From positions 1 to 64,000 of the forward strand of contig CAZECE010000042.1 of the NCBI GenBank assembly GCA_964510525.1: DNA of 64,000 nucleotides, written 5' to 3'. Positions 1-8,052 of this stretch are shown in pieces (within the stretch, counting starts at the first letter, position 1; each line of letters begins with the position of its first letter). Source of the DNA: CAZECE01 sp964510525 (lineage in GTDB: Bacteria > Pseudomonadota > Gammaproteobacteria > Pseudomonadales > JANQJO01). The translations under genes were made by a program, and so were the position numbers. Below the pieces are notes generated by a model, which saw only the letters and a list, made by a program, of their open reading frames with translations, was not told the origin of the DNA and made no database searches.

Positions 1-845
1 ATGCCATTGTAAAGGTCTTGCTCTTGCGTGGTGTGAGAGAAAGGTACGGTGAGCGCCTGCCGTTGGGTGTAGCGGACATACTCCAAGACATCACGCCTAA
101 GTGTTCTATGCACAAAGCCTTTTAATCGGGCTTTAAGTTCAGTCAGCGAAGTATTGCCGTGGATATAATTTTGCCGAAATACTTTGTCATCACCGAAGAG
201 GTGCTCATCGATCAGGGTTGAGAGACCAAAAAGCTCCATGAGTGAGTTTTGTAGGGGGGTGGCGGTAAGCAGTAGCTTTTTTCGACCAGCCAGTGCGCGC
301 TTCAGTACTTGCCCCATCTTGTTGTTTGGCCGATGCGCGTTTCTTAATTTGTGGGCCTCATCAATGACGACAAGATTCCATGGCTCGATTAATAACTGTT
401 CTTCGAGTCGAGCTGCGTAGTGGTAGGACATGATGATGACTTGCTTTTCTGCCAGCGGGTTGTGCTTGCCTTCCTTTTGTAAGTTCTTCCACGTTTTTGC
501 ATCCAATATTTGCGATGGCAGATTAAATTTATCCAACAGTTCTTGAGCCCACTGTCTTCGTAGCGAGGCAGGGCAGATAATAAGGAGCCTTCTACGCTGT
601 TCGGCCCAGTATTGCGATAGCACCAATCCGGCTTCAATGGTTTTACCAAGACCAACTTCATCAGCCAACATCACTCCCTGGCTTAGGGGGTTGTTGAGGG
701 CAAAGAGGGCGGCGTTAATCTGGTGTGGGTTTAGATCGACACTGGCGTCAAATAAGGATTGGGATAGTCGATCGACACCGCCAGCTCCGTGTTGAATAGT
801 CAGTTCGTGAGCGTAATATTTCGCTTGGTAGTCAGTTATCCTCAT
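1..845 (-). CDS. SNF2-family DEAD/DEAH helicase, N-terminal part (runs off left edge)
   Basis: About 281 N-terminal residues of a superfamily 2 helicase/translocase are visible; the rest lies beyond position 1. The start is ATG at 845, preceded by AGGAAGAG and overlapping the end of the upstream HTH gene by 14 bp, so the two are translationally coupled. Visible motifs are Walker A (DEVGLGKTIEAG, about residue 54), a Walker B DEAH box (VVIDEAHKLRN) and motif III (LLLTATPLQNS), the pattern of SNF2/RapA-like proteins. Proteins of this kind in accessory islands often sit with DNA methyltransferases and type III-like restriction subunits, so a defence role is plausible. That is inference, because the partner genes are outside the window. 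The function could equally be general DNA translocation. Confidence 0.85.
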   Translation of the reverse strand, partial: MRITDYQAKYYAHELTIQHGAGGVDRLSQSLFDASVDLNPHQINAALFALNNPLSQGVMLADEVGLGKTIEAGLVLSQYWAEQRRRLLIICPASLRRQWAQELLDKFNLPSQILDAKTWKNLQKEGKHNPLAEKQVIIMSYHYAARLEEQLLIEPWNLVVIDEAHKLRNAHRPNNKMGQVLKRALAGRKKLLLTATPLQNSLMELFGLSTLIDEHLFGDDKVFRQNYIHGNTSLTELKARLKGFVHRTLRRDVLEYVRYTQRQALTVPFSHTTQEQDLYNG

Positions 846-1032
846 CCCGCTCTTCCTGTCCCTGGGATGACTGATCGTCTATCCATTGATCTATCTCTGA
901 CTTCTTGAAGCGCCAGGCATTGCCGACTTTAAATGCTGGCAGCTTTTTGGATGCGGCCAATCGGTAAACGGTGCGCTCATTCACTTTCAAAAACTCTGCT
1001 ACTTCTTTGATGGTTAATATTTCGTCGTTCAT
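832..1032 (-). CDS. Excisionase-like helix-turn-helix DNA-binding protein
   Basis: A 66-residue protein with one winged-helix fold of the MerR/excisionase type (HTH_17). The typical segments are visible: LTIKEVAEFLKVNERTVYRL (helix-turn-helix) followed by KLPAFKVGNAWRFKKSEIDQW (wing and final helix). The start at 1032 is chosen because the homology begins there and AGGG lies about 10 bases upstream; an open extension to 1143 has no support. It overlaps the SNF2 helicase start. Small proteins of this family either direct excision of integrated elements or act as local transcription regulators. Its place beside the tmRNA gene fits a genomic island border. Confidence 0.8.
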   Translation of the reverse strand: MNDEILTIKEVAEFLKVNERTVYRLAASKKLPAFKVGNAWRFKKSEIDQWIDDQSSQGQEERDEDN

Positions 1033-1179
1033 GACGGTGCCCTGGATAACGGTGCCTAAGAGGGTCCGGTTGCTAATCTCTCTGGCTTCGCCAAAGATAA
1101 AGTCTGTCAAACTAGTACTAATAAGTACATTAATCAATCCCAATTTGAATCGTTGTCAAAGTTATGAGGAGCAGGGTTG

Positions 1180-1390
1180 CCCTTCGCCTAACCAGTTCTA
1201 CAAACAAACCCCAATGATCAGTCCGCGTATAACCTGCTGATTTTAAAAGATTCTATTTTCTTGGGTCGCGGACTTCGGGGTTTAGAGGTAGGGAGAGCCG
1301 CAGAGAAGATACGCCTTCAGAGAGCGTTTTCAGCAGGAATATGGCGATTAGGCGAGGGTCGGAAAGTCCGCGAGGCTACGCAGAAACCCC
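1180..1390. repeat. Cluster of short inverted and direct repeats between the island and the tmRNA gene
   Basis: No gene is seen between 1033 and 1451. Within it AAACCCC (1206-1212) and AGTCCGCG (1220-1227) are followed by their reverse complements in nested order, CGCGGACT (1267-1274) and GGGGTTT (1277-1283). AGTCCGCG (1365-1372) and AAACCCC (1384-1390) then occur again as direct copies, in swapped order. An outer pair, CCCTTCGCCTAA (1180-1191) and TTAGGCGAGGG (1348-1358), could enclose the central hairpin. This may be a structured RNA, a recombinase or excisionase binding region, or an origin-like site; the sequence does not decide. Confidence 0.5.
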
Positions 1391-1410
1391 CGCAATTACC
1401 AACACTTAGG

Positions 1411-1445
1411 CAATAAAAAACCCCAACTGATAACAGTTGAGGTTT
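1411..1445 (-). terminator. Rho-independent terminator of the tmRNA gene
   Basis: Read on the minus strand, a 12-bp stem with one G-T wobble (1445-1434 with 1429-1418, 4-base loop) is followed by a T-rich run. It lies 7 bases past the tmRNA CCA end. Confidence 0.8.
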
Positions 1446-1451
1446 GATATT

Positions 1452-1853
1452 TGGTGGAGGCGGCGGGAATCGAACCCGCGTCCGTCAGTCCTACATCTTG
1501 AGTTCTACATGCTTAGTCATCTCTATTGATTTACCCTTGGCAGCCCGAGTGACAGGACGCTTCAGGGGAGTCTCAGTGGGTTTAACGGTTTGTGTCGAGA
1601 CCCCTCAAACCGCGATCCTACAAAATGACCATGCATTTAAACCCGTAGGCTGATCTAAGGCATGGGAAACTTCCTAAGAAGTTTCTTTTAGGCTGCTAGT
1701 GCAACGTCTCCTTTGAAAGAGTCGTTAGCGGCTACGCCTAAGTTGAGGCTTTCGTCTGCAACTATAAAATTGTAACAGTGTATTTACGAGATCCGCTACC
1801 GTCTCGGCATGCCCCCAAGGGTTCGTAACCAGCGTCGAAGCCAGGTCGCCCCC
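1452..1853 (-). ncRNA. ssrA: Transfer-messenger RNA (tmRNA)
   Basis: Rescues stalled ribosomes together with SmpB. The 5' end GGGGGCGACCTGGCTTCGACG (minus strand, from 1853) pairs over 7 bp with the 3' end CGCCTCC-ACCA, and the T-arm GGTTCGATTCC is present, so the tRNA-like domain is complete and CCA is encoded. The reading frame that best fits the consensus before the resume codon (GTAGCC-GCT) starts at GCT 1729-1727. It encodes the tag ANDSFKGDVALAA and stops at TAA 1690-1688. The tag keeps the AND- start and -ALAA protease-recognition end, but is 13 residues against 10 in E. coli. The gene is one-piece, about 402 nt. The smpB gene lies just upstream on the same strand, and the 3' end borders a genomic island. 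Confidence 0.95.
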
Positions 1854-1872
1854 AAAAGCTAAACGATATGAC

Positions 1873-1902
1873 AGTATAGTCCCTTATAAAGTTCAACAAA
1901 AA
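1873..1902 (-). promoter_or_regulatory. Likely sigma-70 promoter of the tmRNA gene
   Basis: On the minus strand TATACT (1878-1873) lies 20 bases before the mature tmRNA 5' end. TTTTTG (1902-1897) is 18 bases upstream as a weak -35. The start point would give a short 5' leader to be trimmed by RNase P. Confidence 0.4.
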
Positions 1903-1929
1903 TACTTTTTTGTTTCTGTTTTTAAAAAA

Positions 1930-2406
1930 TCACTGTTTCTGATCTTTGGTAAATAACCGCTGTTTCTGCCGTTGCCAATCTTTGTCTTTTTCGCTGGCGC
2001 GTTTATCGAACTTCTGTTTGCCTTTGGCCAGAGCAATTTCGCACTTTACCTTGCCATTGCGCCAGTGCAAGTCCAAAGGCACACAGGTATACCCTTTTTT
2101 GTTCACTGCCCCAAAGAGTTTGGCCAGTTCTTTGTTGTGTAACAGCAGCTTGCGGGTGCGCAGTGGGTCTGGGGTGATGTGGGTGGAAACGGTGTTGAGT
2201 GGGGAGATGTGTGCCCCAAAAAGCCACGCTTCTTGGTTCTTCAGCAGCACATAGGCTTCCGTTAGGTTGATCTTGCCGGCACGCAAGGCTTTTACTTCCC
2301 AGCCTTCTAGGGCTAAGCCGGCTTCAAAGTTTTCTTCGATGAAAAAATCAAAGCGGGCTTTTTTATTTTGGCCAATTACATTTTCAGGTGACTTTTTTTT
2401 GCTCAT
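1930..2406 (-). CDS. smpB: SsrA-binding protein SmpB
   Basis: A 158-residue protein that binds tmRNA and brings it to stalled ribosomes. It matches SmpB throughout: NKKARFDFFIEENFEAGLAL near the N-terminus, EGWEVKALRAGKINL, then the C-terminal basic tail (KGKQKFDKRASEKDKDWQRQ), which becomes helical in the mRNA channel. The start at 2406 (MSKKK) is the conserved one; the reading frame stays open upstream to 2565 without support. The stop is 77 bases upstream of the tmRNA 5' end, so smpB and ssrA lie in tandem. Confidence 0.96.
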   Translation of the reverse strand: MSKKKSPENVIGQNKKARFDFFIEENFEAGLALEGWEVKALRAGKINLTEAYVLLKNQEAWLFGAHISPLNTVSTHITPDPLRTRKLLLHNKELAKLFGAVNKKGYTCVPLDLHWRNGKVKCEIALAKGKQKFDKRASEKDKDWQRQKQRLFTKDQKQ

Positions 2407-2500
2407 GATTTCGGGGTGCGAGTAATGCGGTTTCGTATTTTGACGTGGGGTTGCTACAATCTGCCGAATTTTACGCTGATCTAACCAATGAGGTAATGGT

Positions 2501-4012
2501 ATGGGGCACTTTTTTTGCAGAGCTTTTTTTTGCAGTGTGTGGGGGAGCTTGTTGCTGTTCCTCACGACAGGTTATGCCCGAGCGCAATCTTCAGCGGGTC
2601 TTGATCAGGTCATTAATGATTTTATCTCTCCAGTTACCAATAAAATTGTTGGTTGGGTGTTTTTCTCCGCCACCATTGGCGATGTCGCCATACCGTTAAT
2701 TGTTGTTTGGTTGATCGTGGGGGCGGTGTTTTTTACTTTCTATTTTGGCTTTATCAGCTTTCATGGGTTTAAGCACGCCATTGCGCTAGTGTCAGGAAAA
2801 TTTGCCGATAAACAGCACCCGGGTGAAGTGACTCATTTTCAAGCCCTGACCACGGCGTTATCGGGCACTGTGGGGTTGGGTAATATTGCAGGGGTTGCTG
2901 TGGCCATCTCGATTGGTGGTCCTGGGGCGACTTTTTGGATGATTGTTGCTGGCCTTTTGGGGATGTCCTCTAAGTTTGTAGAGTGCACCTTGGGGGTGAT
3001 GTACCGTATTGAGCATAAGGATGGTTCCGTATCCGGTGGTCCTATGTATTATTTGTCGCGAGGGTTGAATGATCTTGGGCATCGTCGACTGGGGCTGTTT
3101 TTGGCAGGCTTTTTTGCTGTGTGTTGTATTTTGGGTTCCATTGGCGGCGGTAATATGTTTCAGGCCAACCAGGCTTATAAAATGCTGCTCAGTGTGACGG
3201 GTAATGAGCACAGTTTTTTTGCCGATAAAGCTTGGTTGTTTGGTTTGCTGTTGGCGGTGTTTGTCGGTTCGGTGATCATTGGTGGTGTGAAAAGTATCGC
3301 TCGGGTTACGGTGCGGCTGGTGCCCTTTATGGGCGTCTTGTATGTGTTGGCGTGCATCGTTATTTTGGCTGCGAATGTTTCTCAAATCCCTCAAGCCATT
3401 GAATTGATTATCTTGGGAGCTTTTGCGCCAGCTGGTGTGGCAGGTGGTATGGTTGGGGTGATGATTCAGGGCTTTAAGCGCTCCGCGTTCTCTAATGAAG
3501 CGGGCATTGGATCGGCCGCGATTGCGCATGCGGCGGTAAAAACCAAGGAGCCGATTACTGAGGGCATGGTGTCTTTGCTGGAGCCCTTTATTGATACGGT
3601 GATTGTTTGCACGATGACGGCTTTGGTGCTGGTAGTGACCGGCTCTTACACGCAAGAGTTGGGTGGCGTCGAGCTGACGGCGGCCGCTTTTGGCAGTGTG
3701 TTTAGTTGGTTTCCGAATTTGCTGGTGGTGGCTGTGGTGTTGTTTGCAGTTTCGACCATGTTGTCTTGGTCGTATTACGGTTTAAAGGCTTGGACCTATT
3801 TGTTTGGGCATGGCAAGCGCACTGAACTGTTGTACAAGTTTATTTTTTGTCTTTTTATTGTCGTGGGTTGCACGATGGATTTAGGTTCTGTAGTGGATTT
3901 CTCTGATGCGGCTATCTTTGCGATGAGTGTGGCCAACATCTTGGGTTTGTACATGCTGGCGCCTCAAGTGAAAAAACGGTTACAGAATTATCGCGAAACT
4001 GTGATGGCTTAA
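2501..4012 (+). CDS. Sodium:alanine (amino acid) symporter, AGCS family
   Basis: A 503-residue inner-membrane transporter of the alanine/glycine:cation symporter family. About 10-11 hydrophobic segments follow an N-terminal signal-like stretch (residues 1-28). Family signatures are visible: FQALTTALSGTVGLGNIAGV around residue 105, which corresponds to the Na+/substrate region, and KRSAFSNEAGIGSAAIAHAA around 325. The start ATG follows GAGGT. It is divergent from smpB. In related genomes the smpB-to-rnfH interval holds ratA; here this transporter occupies it. Confidence 0.92.
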   Translation: MGHFFCRAFFCSVWGSLLLFLTTGYARAQSSAGLDQVINDFISPVTNKIVGWVFFSATIGDVAIPLIVVWLIVGAVFFTFYFGFISFHGFKHAIALVSGKFADKQHPGEVTHFQALTTALSGTVGLGNIAGVAVAISIGGPGATFWMIVAGLLGMSSKFVECTLGVMYRIEHKDGSVSGGPMYYLSRGLNDLGHRRLGLFLAGFFAVCCILGSIGGGNMFQANQAYKMLLSVTGNEHSFFADKAWLFGLLLAVFVGSVIIGGVKSIARVTVRLVPFMGVLYVLACIVILAANVSQIPQAIELIILGAFAPAGVAGGMVGVMIQGFKRSAFSNEAGIGSAAIAHAAVKTKEPITEGMVSLLEPFIDTVIVCTMTALVLVVTGSYTQELGGVELTAAAFGSVFSWFPNLLVVAVVLFAVSTMLSWSYYGLKAWTYLFGHGKRTELLYKFIFCLFIVVGCTMDLGSVVDFSDAAIFAMSVANILGLYMLAPQVKKRLQNYRETVMA

Positions 4013-4031
4013 TCATCCTATAACCGAAAAG

Positions 4032-4334
4032 ATGCCGGTAATGACTGAAAAAATACCTATAGAAGTCGCTTATGCGTTGCCGGATCGACAGCGTATTCTC
4101 GACATTGAAATAACAGCTGAGACTACGATGTTAATGGCGGCTCAGCAGTCGGGTATTGATGAGGTGTTTCCAGAAATCGACTGGGCAACGGTCAAAATGG
4201 GCGTGTTTGGTCGTGAAGAACGCTCACCAGAAACGCGGTTGTTGCATCCGGGTGATCGCATTGAGATTTATCGGCCTTTAACAATGAGCCCTATGGAATT
4301 GCGCCGGGTTCGGGCCGCCGCCCAGGCTGAATAA
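4032..4334 (+). CDS. RnfH/RatB-family ubiquitin-fold protein
   Basis: A 100-residue beta-grasp protein of the UPF0125 (RnfH/RatB) family. Recognisable parts are IEVAYALPDRQRILDIEI at the N-terminus and HPGDRIEIYRPLTMSPMELR near the C-terminus. The molecular function is unclear; the RatB name comes from its usual pairing with RatA, which is missing next to it here. The gene lies 19 bases behind the alanine symporter and may be read with it. An internal ATG at 4041 is an equally possible start, and neither has a strong ribosome site. It converges with bamE. Confidence 0.85.
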   Translation: MPVMTEKIPIEVAYALPDRQRILDIEITAETTMLMAAQQSGIDEVFPEIDWATVKMGVFGREERSPETRLLHPGDRIEIYRPLTMSPMELRRVRAAAQAE

Positions 4335-4384
4335 CTGGTCAATTCTAAATGACTTATGTTAGTTGTTAGTGCGCGGCCTCTGTG

Positions 4385-4822
4385 TTAGCGCGCGGCTTCA
4401 GCATCAATGTCTGGTGTTTCAGGTGGTTCAATATCCAGCGCTTCAATGTGTGGTGTGGTGTTTTCAGGTAAATTGCCTTCAAAGCGAGCGAGACGATTGT
4501 CTTCAAAATAGAGTCGGATGTGGTAGGTCTTCGGGTCGTCACCGGCTTTGCTGAAACTGTAATAATAGTTCCATTGATCGGGGTGGAAGGGGTCTTGCAG
4601 CATCGGTGAGCCCATCAAATACACGACCTGATCTTGCGTCATGCCGATGTACAGCTGATCAAGTTTTTCTTGTGCCACAATATTTCCTTGGCCAATATCG
4701 ATTTTAAATACCCCGGGAAATCGAAGCGAGCTGCACCCTGTTATTAGCATGGAGGCTAGTAGGGCGGCTGTGAGCCTCAAGGTGATCGGGTGTTCTGAAG
4801 TTGATTTTAATGGGTTTGTCAT
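4385..4822 (-). CDS. bamE: Outer membrane assembly lipoprotein BamE (SmpA/OmlA)
   Basis: A 145-residue lipoprotein of the BAM complex, which inserts beta-barrel proteins in the outer membrane. A signal peptide ends in the lipobox LITGC (Cys about residue 30). The SmpA/OmlA domain follows, with KLDQLYIGMTQDQVVYLMGS and DQWNYYYSF. An acidic, proline-containing tail of about 25 residues extends past the domain. It is divergent from fur, the common arrangement in Pseudomonas relatives. Confidence 0.93.
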   Translation of the reverse strand: MTNPLKSTSEHPITLRLTAALLASMLITGCSSLRFPGVFKIDIGQGNIVAQEKLDQLYIGMTQDQVVYLMGSPMLQDPFHPDQWNYYYSFSKAGDDPKTYHIRLYFEDNRLARFEGNLPENTTPHIEALDIEPPETPDIDAEAAR

Positions 4823-4946
4823 GAGTGAGGTCGCCTGCTGGTTAGGGGGTAAGTATAGTCATTCGGTTAAGGTGAGAATAGGTTTAGCTTCGCAAGAGAC
4901 TCAAGTATCATGCATGGTTTGAGTCATGAGGGGTAGGTGGCGATTA

Positions 4947-5381
4947 ATGCCTGAACAAAATCAAGCGTTGCGTAAGGTGGGGTTAAAGGTCACCTTGCCC
5001 CGCATTAAAATATTGCAGATCCTAGAGCAAGGCAATCCACATCATATGAGTGCTGAAGATGTGTATAAAAGGCTGCTTGATTCTGGTGAAGAGGTGGGGC
5101 TGGCAACCGTCTATCGAGTGTTGACGCAATTTGAGTCTGCTGGTTTGGTTGAACGACATAATTTTGATGCAGGGCATTCGGTGTTTGAGCTGGCTCGTGG
5201 TGATCATCACGACCATATTGTCTGTATTGATTGTGGTAAAGTCTCTGAGTTTACTGATGAAACCATTGAACAGCGCCAAGAAAAGATTGCCTCCGATCTT
5301 GGGTTCCAGTTGGAAGATCACAGTTTGTATTTGTACGGGCGCTGTCAGAAAACCGATTGCTCGAATAAGGATACTCAATAA
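4947..5381 (+). CDS. fur: Ferric uptake regulator Fur
   Basis: A 144-residue iron-responsive repressor. The winged helix spans about residues 10-85 (GLKVTLPRIKILQIL, EVGLATVYRVLTQFESAGLV). The metal-binding dimerisation part has GDHHDHIVCIDCGKVSEF, including the His cluster and CxxC pair, and a late Cys pair (CQKTDCS). The start at 4947 (MPEQNQ) is preferred because it matches the family and has AGGTGG upstream; the frame is open to 4926. bamE is divergent. No clear Fur box was found in the promoter region by eye. Confidence 0.94.
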   Translation: MPEQNQALRKVGLKVTLPRIKILQILEQGNPHHMSAEDVYKRLLDSGEEVGLATVYRVLTQFESAGLVERHNFDAGHSVFELARGDHHDHIVCIDCGKVSEFTDETIEQRQEKIASDLGFQLEDHSLYLYGRCQKTDCSNKDTQ

Positions 5382-5472
5382 AAGAAGTTCAATAAAAGAA
5401 CTTAAAAATCAACAAAACTAAACGTTAAGCCAAACTAAACGTTCAACCCAACGAAGCGTTAGGAGCACAGCC

Positions 5473-6513
5473 GTGTCCGAGGTCAATTCAGTAACTTCTG
5501 AAAGCCATCATGAGAGTCGTCCGATCGAAATCTTTTTGTGTCATTTTGGCGGCCCTGAAAAAGCAGAAGAAGTAAGCCCGTTTTTATATCAACTGTTTAT
5601 GGACCCCTTTATTATTCGTGCGCCTTTTCCGCCGTTTTTTCGCAAGTGGCTGGCGAATAAGATTGTTAAAAAACGTGGTGAGGAGAGTTTGGCGCAGTAT
5701 CAGCGCATCGGGTTTTCACCCATCAATAAATACACTCAAGCGCAGGCAGAATTGCTGGAAGAAAAGGTGCGATCAAAGCACCCTAATGCGGTGGTAAAAG
5801 TCGTTAATCGCTACACCGAGCCTTTTGCGGGTTCTGTTTGCAGGGCTTTGGAGGATAAGCCGATTCGGCGGTTTGTGATGACGTTGTACCCGCATTTTTG
5901 CCACAGCACCACTGTGAGTTCGATTCGTGATTTTTCATTGGCGTTGCGTGAGCGTTTTGGTGAGGCGGAAGTGCCTCGCACGGAGGTGTATAACTGGTGG
6001 CACAACCCTAAATTTATGGCGTTGAGTGAAGCTTATTTGATTGAGTCTCTGGCTGAAGCTGTGTCAAAAATAAGCGAATCGATCACTATATTGTTTTCAG
6101 CGCATGGCATTCCTAAGCGGTATGCGTTGCGGGGGGACCCTTATCCAAATGAAATTAAGATGCACTATCAGCGATTGCGCGAGGTGGGCGAGGCTTGGCT
6201 GGCTAAAGAGGCGCCAGGTCGCACTGTGCATTGGCAGTTGTCGTTTCAGTCGCGCGTTGGGCGAATGGAGTGGATTAAGCCCTACACGGAAACGGAGATC
6301 TCCAGGTTGGCGCAACAAAACGGTGGGCATTTGTTGTTGGTGCCAATCAGTTTTGTTTCCGATCACATCGAAACCTTATTTGAGATGGATGTGACCTATC
6401 AAGAAGACGCGAAGCAGAATGGCTTTTCCAGCTACTCAAGAGTGCCTGGGTTTAATGAAGACCCCAAGCTAGCGGAAGCGCTGTTTGATGTCTTAGAGTC
6501 TCAGGGGTTGTGA
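5473..6513 (+). CDS. hemH: Ferrochelatase
   Basis: A 346-residue enzyme that inserts Fe2+ into protoporphyrin IX, the last step of haem synthesis. The catalytic His is in ILFSAHGIPKRYALRGDPYP (about residue 208) and the conserved Glu is in SFVSDHIETLFEMD (about residue 297). The start is GTG at 5473 with AGGAG 7 bases upstream. The N-terminal motif reads LCHFGGPEKAEEV rather than the usual NLGTP/NLGGP, and the protein looks more like the ferrochelatases of distant bacterial groups than the common gammaproteobacterial form. Its place directly after fur links it with iron control by position. Confidence 0.9.
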   Translation: MSEVNSVTSESHHESRPIEIFLCHFGGPEKAEEVSPFLYQLFMDPFIIRAPFPPFFRKWLANKIVKKRGEESLAQYQRIGFSPINKYTQAQAELLEEKVRSKHPNAVVKVVNRYTEPFAGSVCRALEDKPIRRFVMTLYPHFCHSTTVSSIRDFSLALRERFGEAEVPRTEVYNWWHNPKFMALSEAYLIESLAEAVSKISESITILFSAHGIPKRYALRGDPYPNEIKMHYQRLREVGEAWLAKEAPGRTVHWQLSFQSRVGRMEWIKPYTETEISRLAQQNGGHLLLVPISFVSDHIETLFEMDVTYQEDAKQNGFSSYSRVPGFNEDPKLAEALFDVLESQGL

Positions 6514-6603
6514 GTTCAGTATGACAAATGGGGTTCTTTGGTTTAGTATTGCTCGTTTTTAAAGCAGTTGGCGCTTGTTAAGGAACGTTAAGGAACCTAG
6601 GTA

Positions 6604-7938
6604 ATGGAAAGACAATACTTTGGGACAGATGGCATTCGTGGCCAAGTAGGCGAGGCCCCAATTACACCGGATTTTATGCTTAAGTTAGGCTGGGCCGTTG
6701 GGCGGGTTTTTTCGGAAAGCGGGCAAGGTAAGGCGCGTTTCTTGATTGGTAAAGACACGCGTTTATCCGGTTATATGTTTGAGTCGGCGTTGGAAGCGGG
6801 GCTTTCGGCGGCGGGTGCTGATGTTTGGCTGCTCGGCCCTATGCCTACGCCTGCCATTGCTTATTTAACTCGAACTTTTCGTGCGCAGGCGGGTTTTGTG
6901 ATCAGTGCCTCTCACAACCCGCATCATGATAATGGAATTAAATTTTTCTCAGCCGAAGGCGTTAAATTGGATGATGCGGTTGAGCAAAAAATAGAGGCGT
7001 ACTTGGATCAGCCGCTGATGGTGGTGCCTTCGGATCAATTGGGTAAGGCGCGCCGGGTAGAGGATGCTGAAGGGCGCTACATCGAATTTTGTAAATCCAG
7101 CTTTGAGCGCTCGCTCAGTTTGAAAGGGCTGAAAATCGTCGTTGATTGTGCGCAAGGCGCGACCTACCGTGTAGGGCCGGCTGTCTTTGAAGAGTTAGGG
7201 GCTGAGGTGGTACGACTTCACGCTGATCCGGATGGCCTCAACATCAACCTCAAGTGTGGATCCACAGAGCCGCAGGCCCTGCAAGAAAAAGTGGTGGTCG
7301 AAAGTGCGGATATCGGTATTGCCTTTGATGGTGACGGCGATCGTGTCGTAATGGTGGATCACTTGGGTCATTTAATCGATGGCGATGAGCTTCTGTATGT
7401 CATTGCACGCCACAAAGCGGACAGTACTGGCGGCGTGGTCGGCACTCAAATGACCAACCTTGGGCTTGAAAATGCCATTCGCGATTTAGGCTTGGGTTTT
7501 GAGCGCTCTAAAGTGGGGGATCGTTATGTGTTTGAAACTCTGCAGCAAAAAAATTGGATATTAGGCGGCGAGTCCTCAGGGCATATCATCAGCTTAGACA
7601 AAACCAGTACCGGCGATGCGATCATTGCCGCGTTACAGGTCTTAGAGGCTCTGCTCATGAGTGAGCAAACCTTGCACGAAGCCTGCGCTGGCGTGCAAAA
7701 ATATCCCCAATTGATGGTTAATGTGAAGGTCAGAGATAAACAGCAAGTGCTGTCGGATGCGTCGGTATCGGCGGCAGTCGCGGCTGCGGAAGAGCGTATG
7801 GGTAAGGCGGGCCGGGTTTTATTACGGCCGTCTGGTACCGAGCCACTGATTCGAGTGATGGTCGAAGGTGAAGACCAAGAGCTGGTGAAAACCTTGGTGG
7901 ATGGCATTGCTGATGAGGTGCGCAAAGCCAGCGCCTAA
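6604..7938 (+). CDS. glmM: Phosphoglucosamine mutase
   Basis: A 444-residue enzyme converting glucosamine-6-phosphate to glucosamine-1-phosphate for UDP-GlcNAc, and so for peptidoglycan and LPS. The start MERQYFGTDGIRG is the family hallmark. The phosphoserine loop is FVISASHNPHHDNGIKFF (active Ser about residue 101), the Mg2+ loop is AFDGDGDRVVMVD, and the phosphate-binding loop is LLRPSGTEPLIRVMVEG at the C-terminus. It heads the glmM-tpiA-secG group; ftsH and folP, often upstream, are not here. Confidence 0.97.
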   Translation: MERQYFGTDGIRGQVGEAPITPDFMLKLGWAVGRVFSESGQGKARFLIGKDTRLSGYMFESALEAGLSAAGADVWLLGPMPTPAIAYLTRTFRAQAGFVISASHNPHHDNGIKFFSAEGVKLDDAVEQKIEAYLDQPLMVVPSDQLGKARRVEDAEGRYIEFCKSSFERSLSLKGLKIVVDCAQGATYRVGPAVFEELGAEVVRLHADPDGLNINLKCGSTEPQALQEKVVVESADIGIAFDGDGDRVVMVDHLGHLIDGDELLYVIARHKADSTGGVVGTQMTNLGLENAIRDLGLGFERSKVGDRYVFETLQQKNWILGGESSGHIISLDKTSTGDAIIAALQVLEALLMSEQTLHEACAGVQKYPQLMVNVKVRDKQQVLSDASVSAAVAAAEERMGKAGRVLLRPSGTEPLIRVMVEGEDQELVKTLVDGIADEVRKASA

Positions 7939-8052
7939 CGCCTGTGCTGCATCTGTACATGCAGGGTGTTTTACCGAACCTGTTGAGTTGTTGGCCGGTC
8001 TCGTTTAACATCCCGCGATCTTTATAAGTGAATTTGTGTAAAAGGGTTGAGT

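Noticed and set aside
1444..1653. Open frame on the plus strand across the tmRNA gene
   Set aside because: It lies antisense to a complete tmRNA, has no ribosome site and no coding character.
2858..3655. 265-codon open frame antisense to the alanine symporter
   Set aside because: It is a composition-driven shadow: the symporter frame has clear homology and the antisense product is His/Arg/Asn-rich without any domain.
4365..4396. Two copies of GTTAG(T/C)GCGCGGC at the end of bamE
   Set aside because: The repeat is short, partly inside the bamE stop region, and has no palindrome or further copies nearby.
4823..4946. Possible Fur box in the bamE-fur intergenic region
   Set aside because: No stretch resembling the 19-bp Fur consensus could be found by eye.
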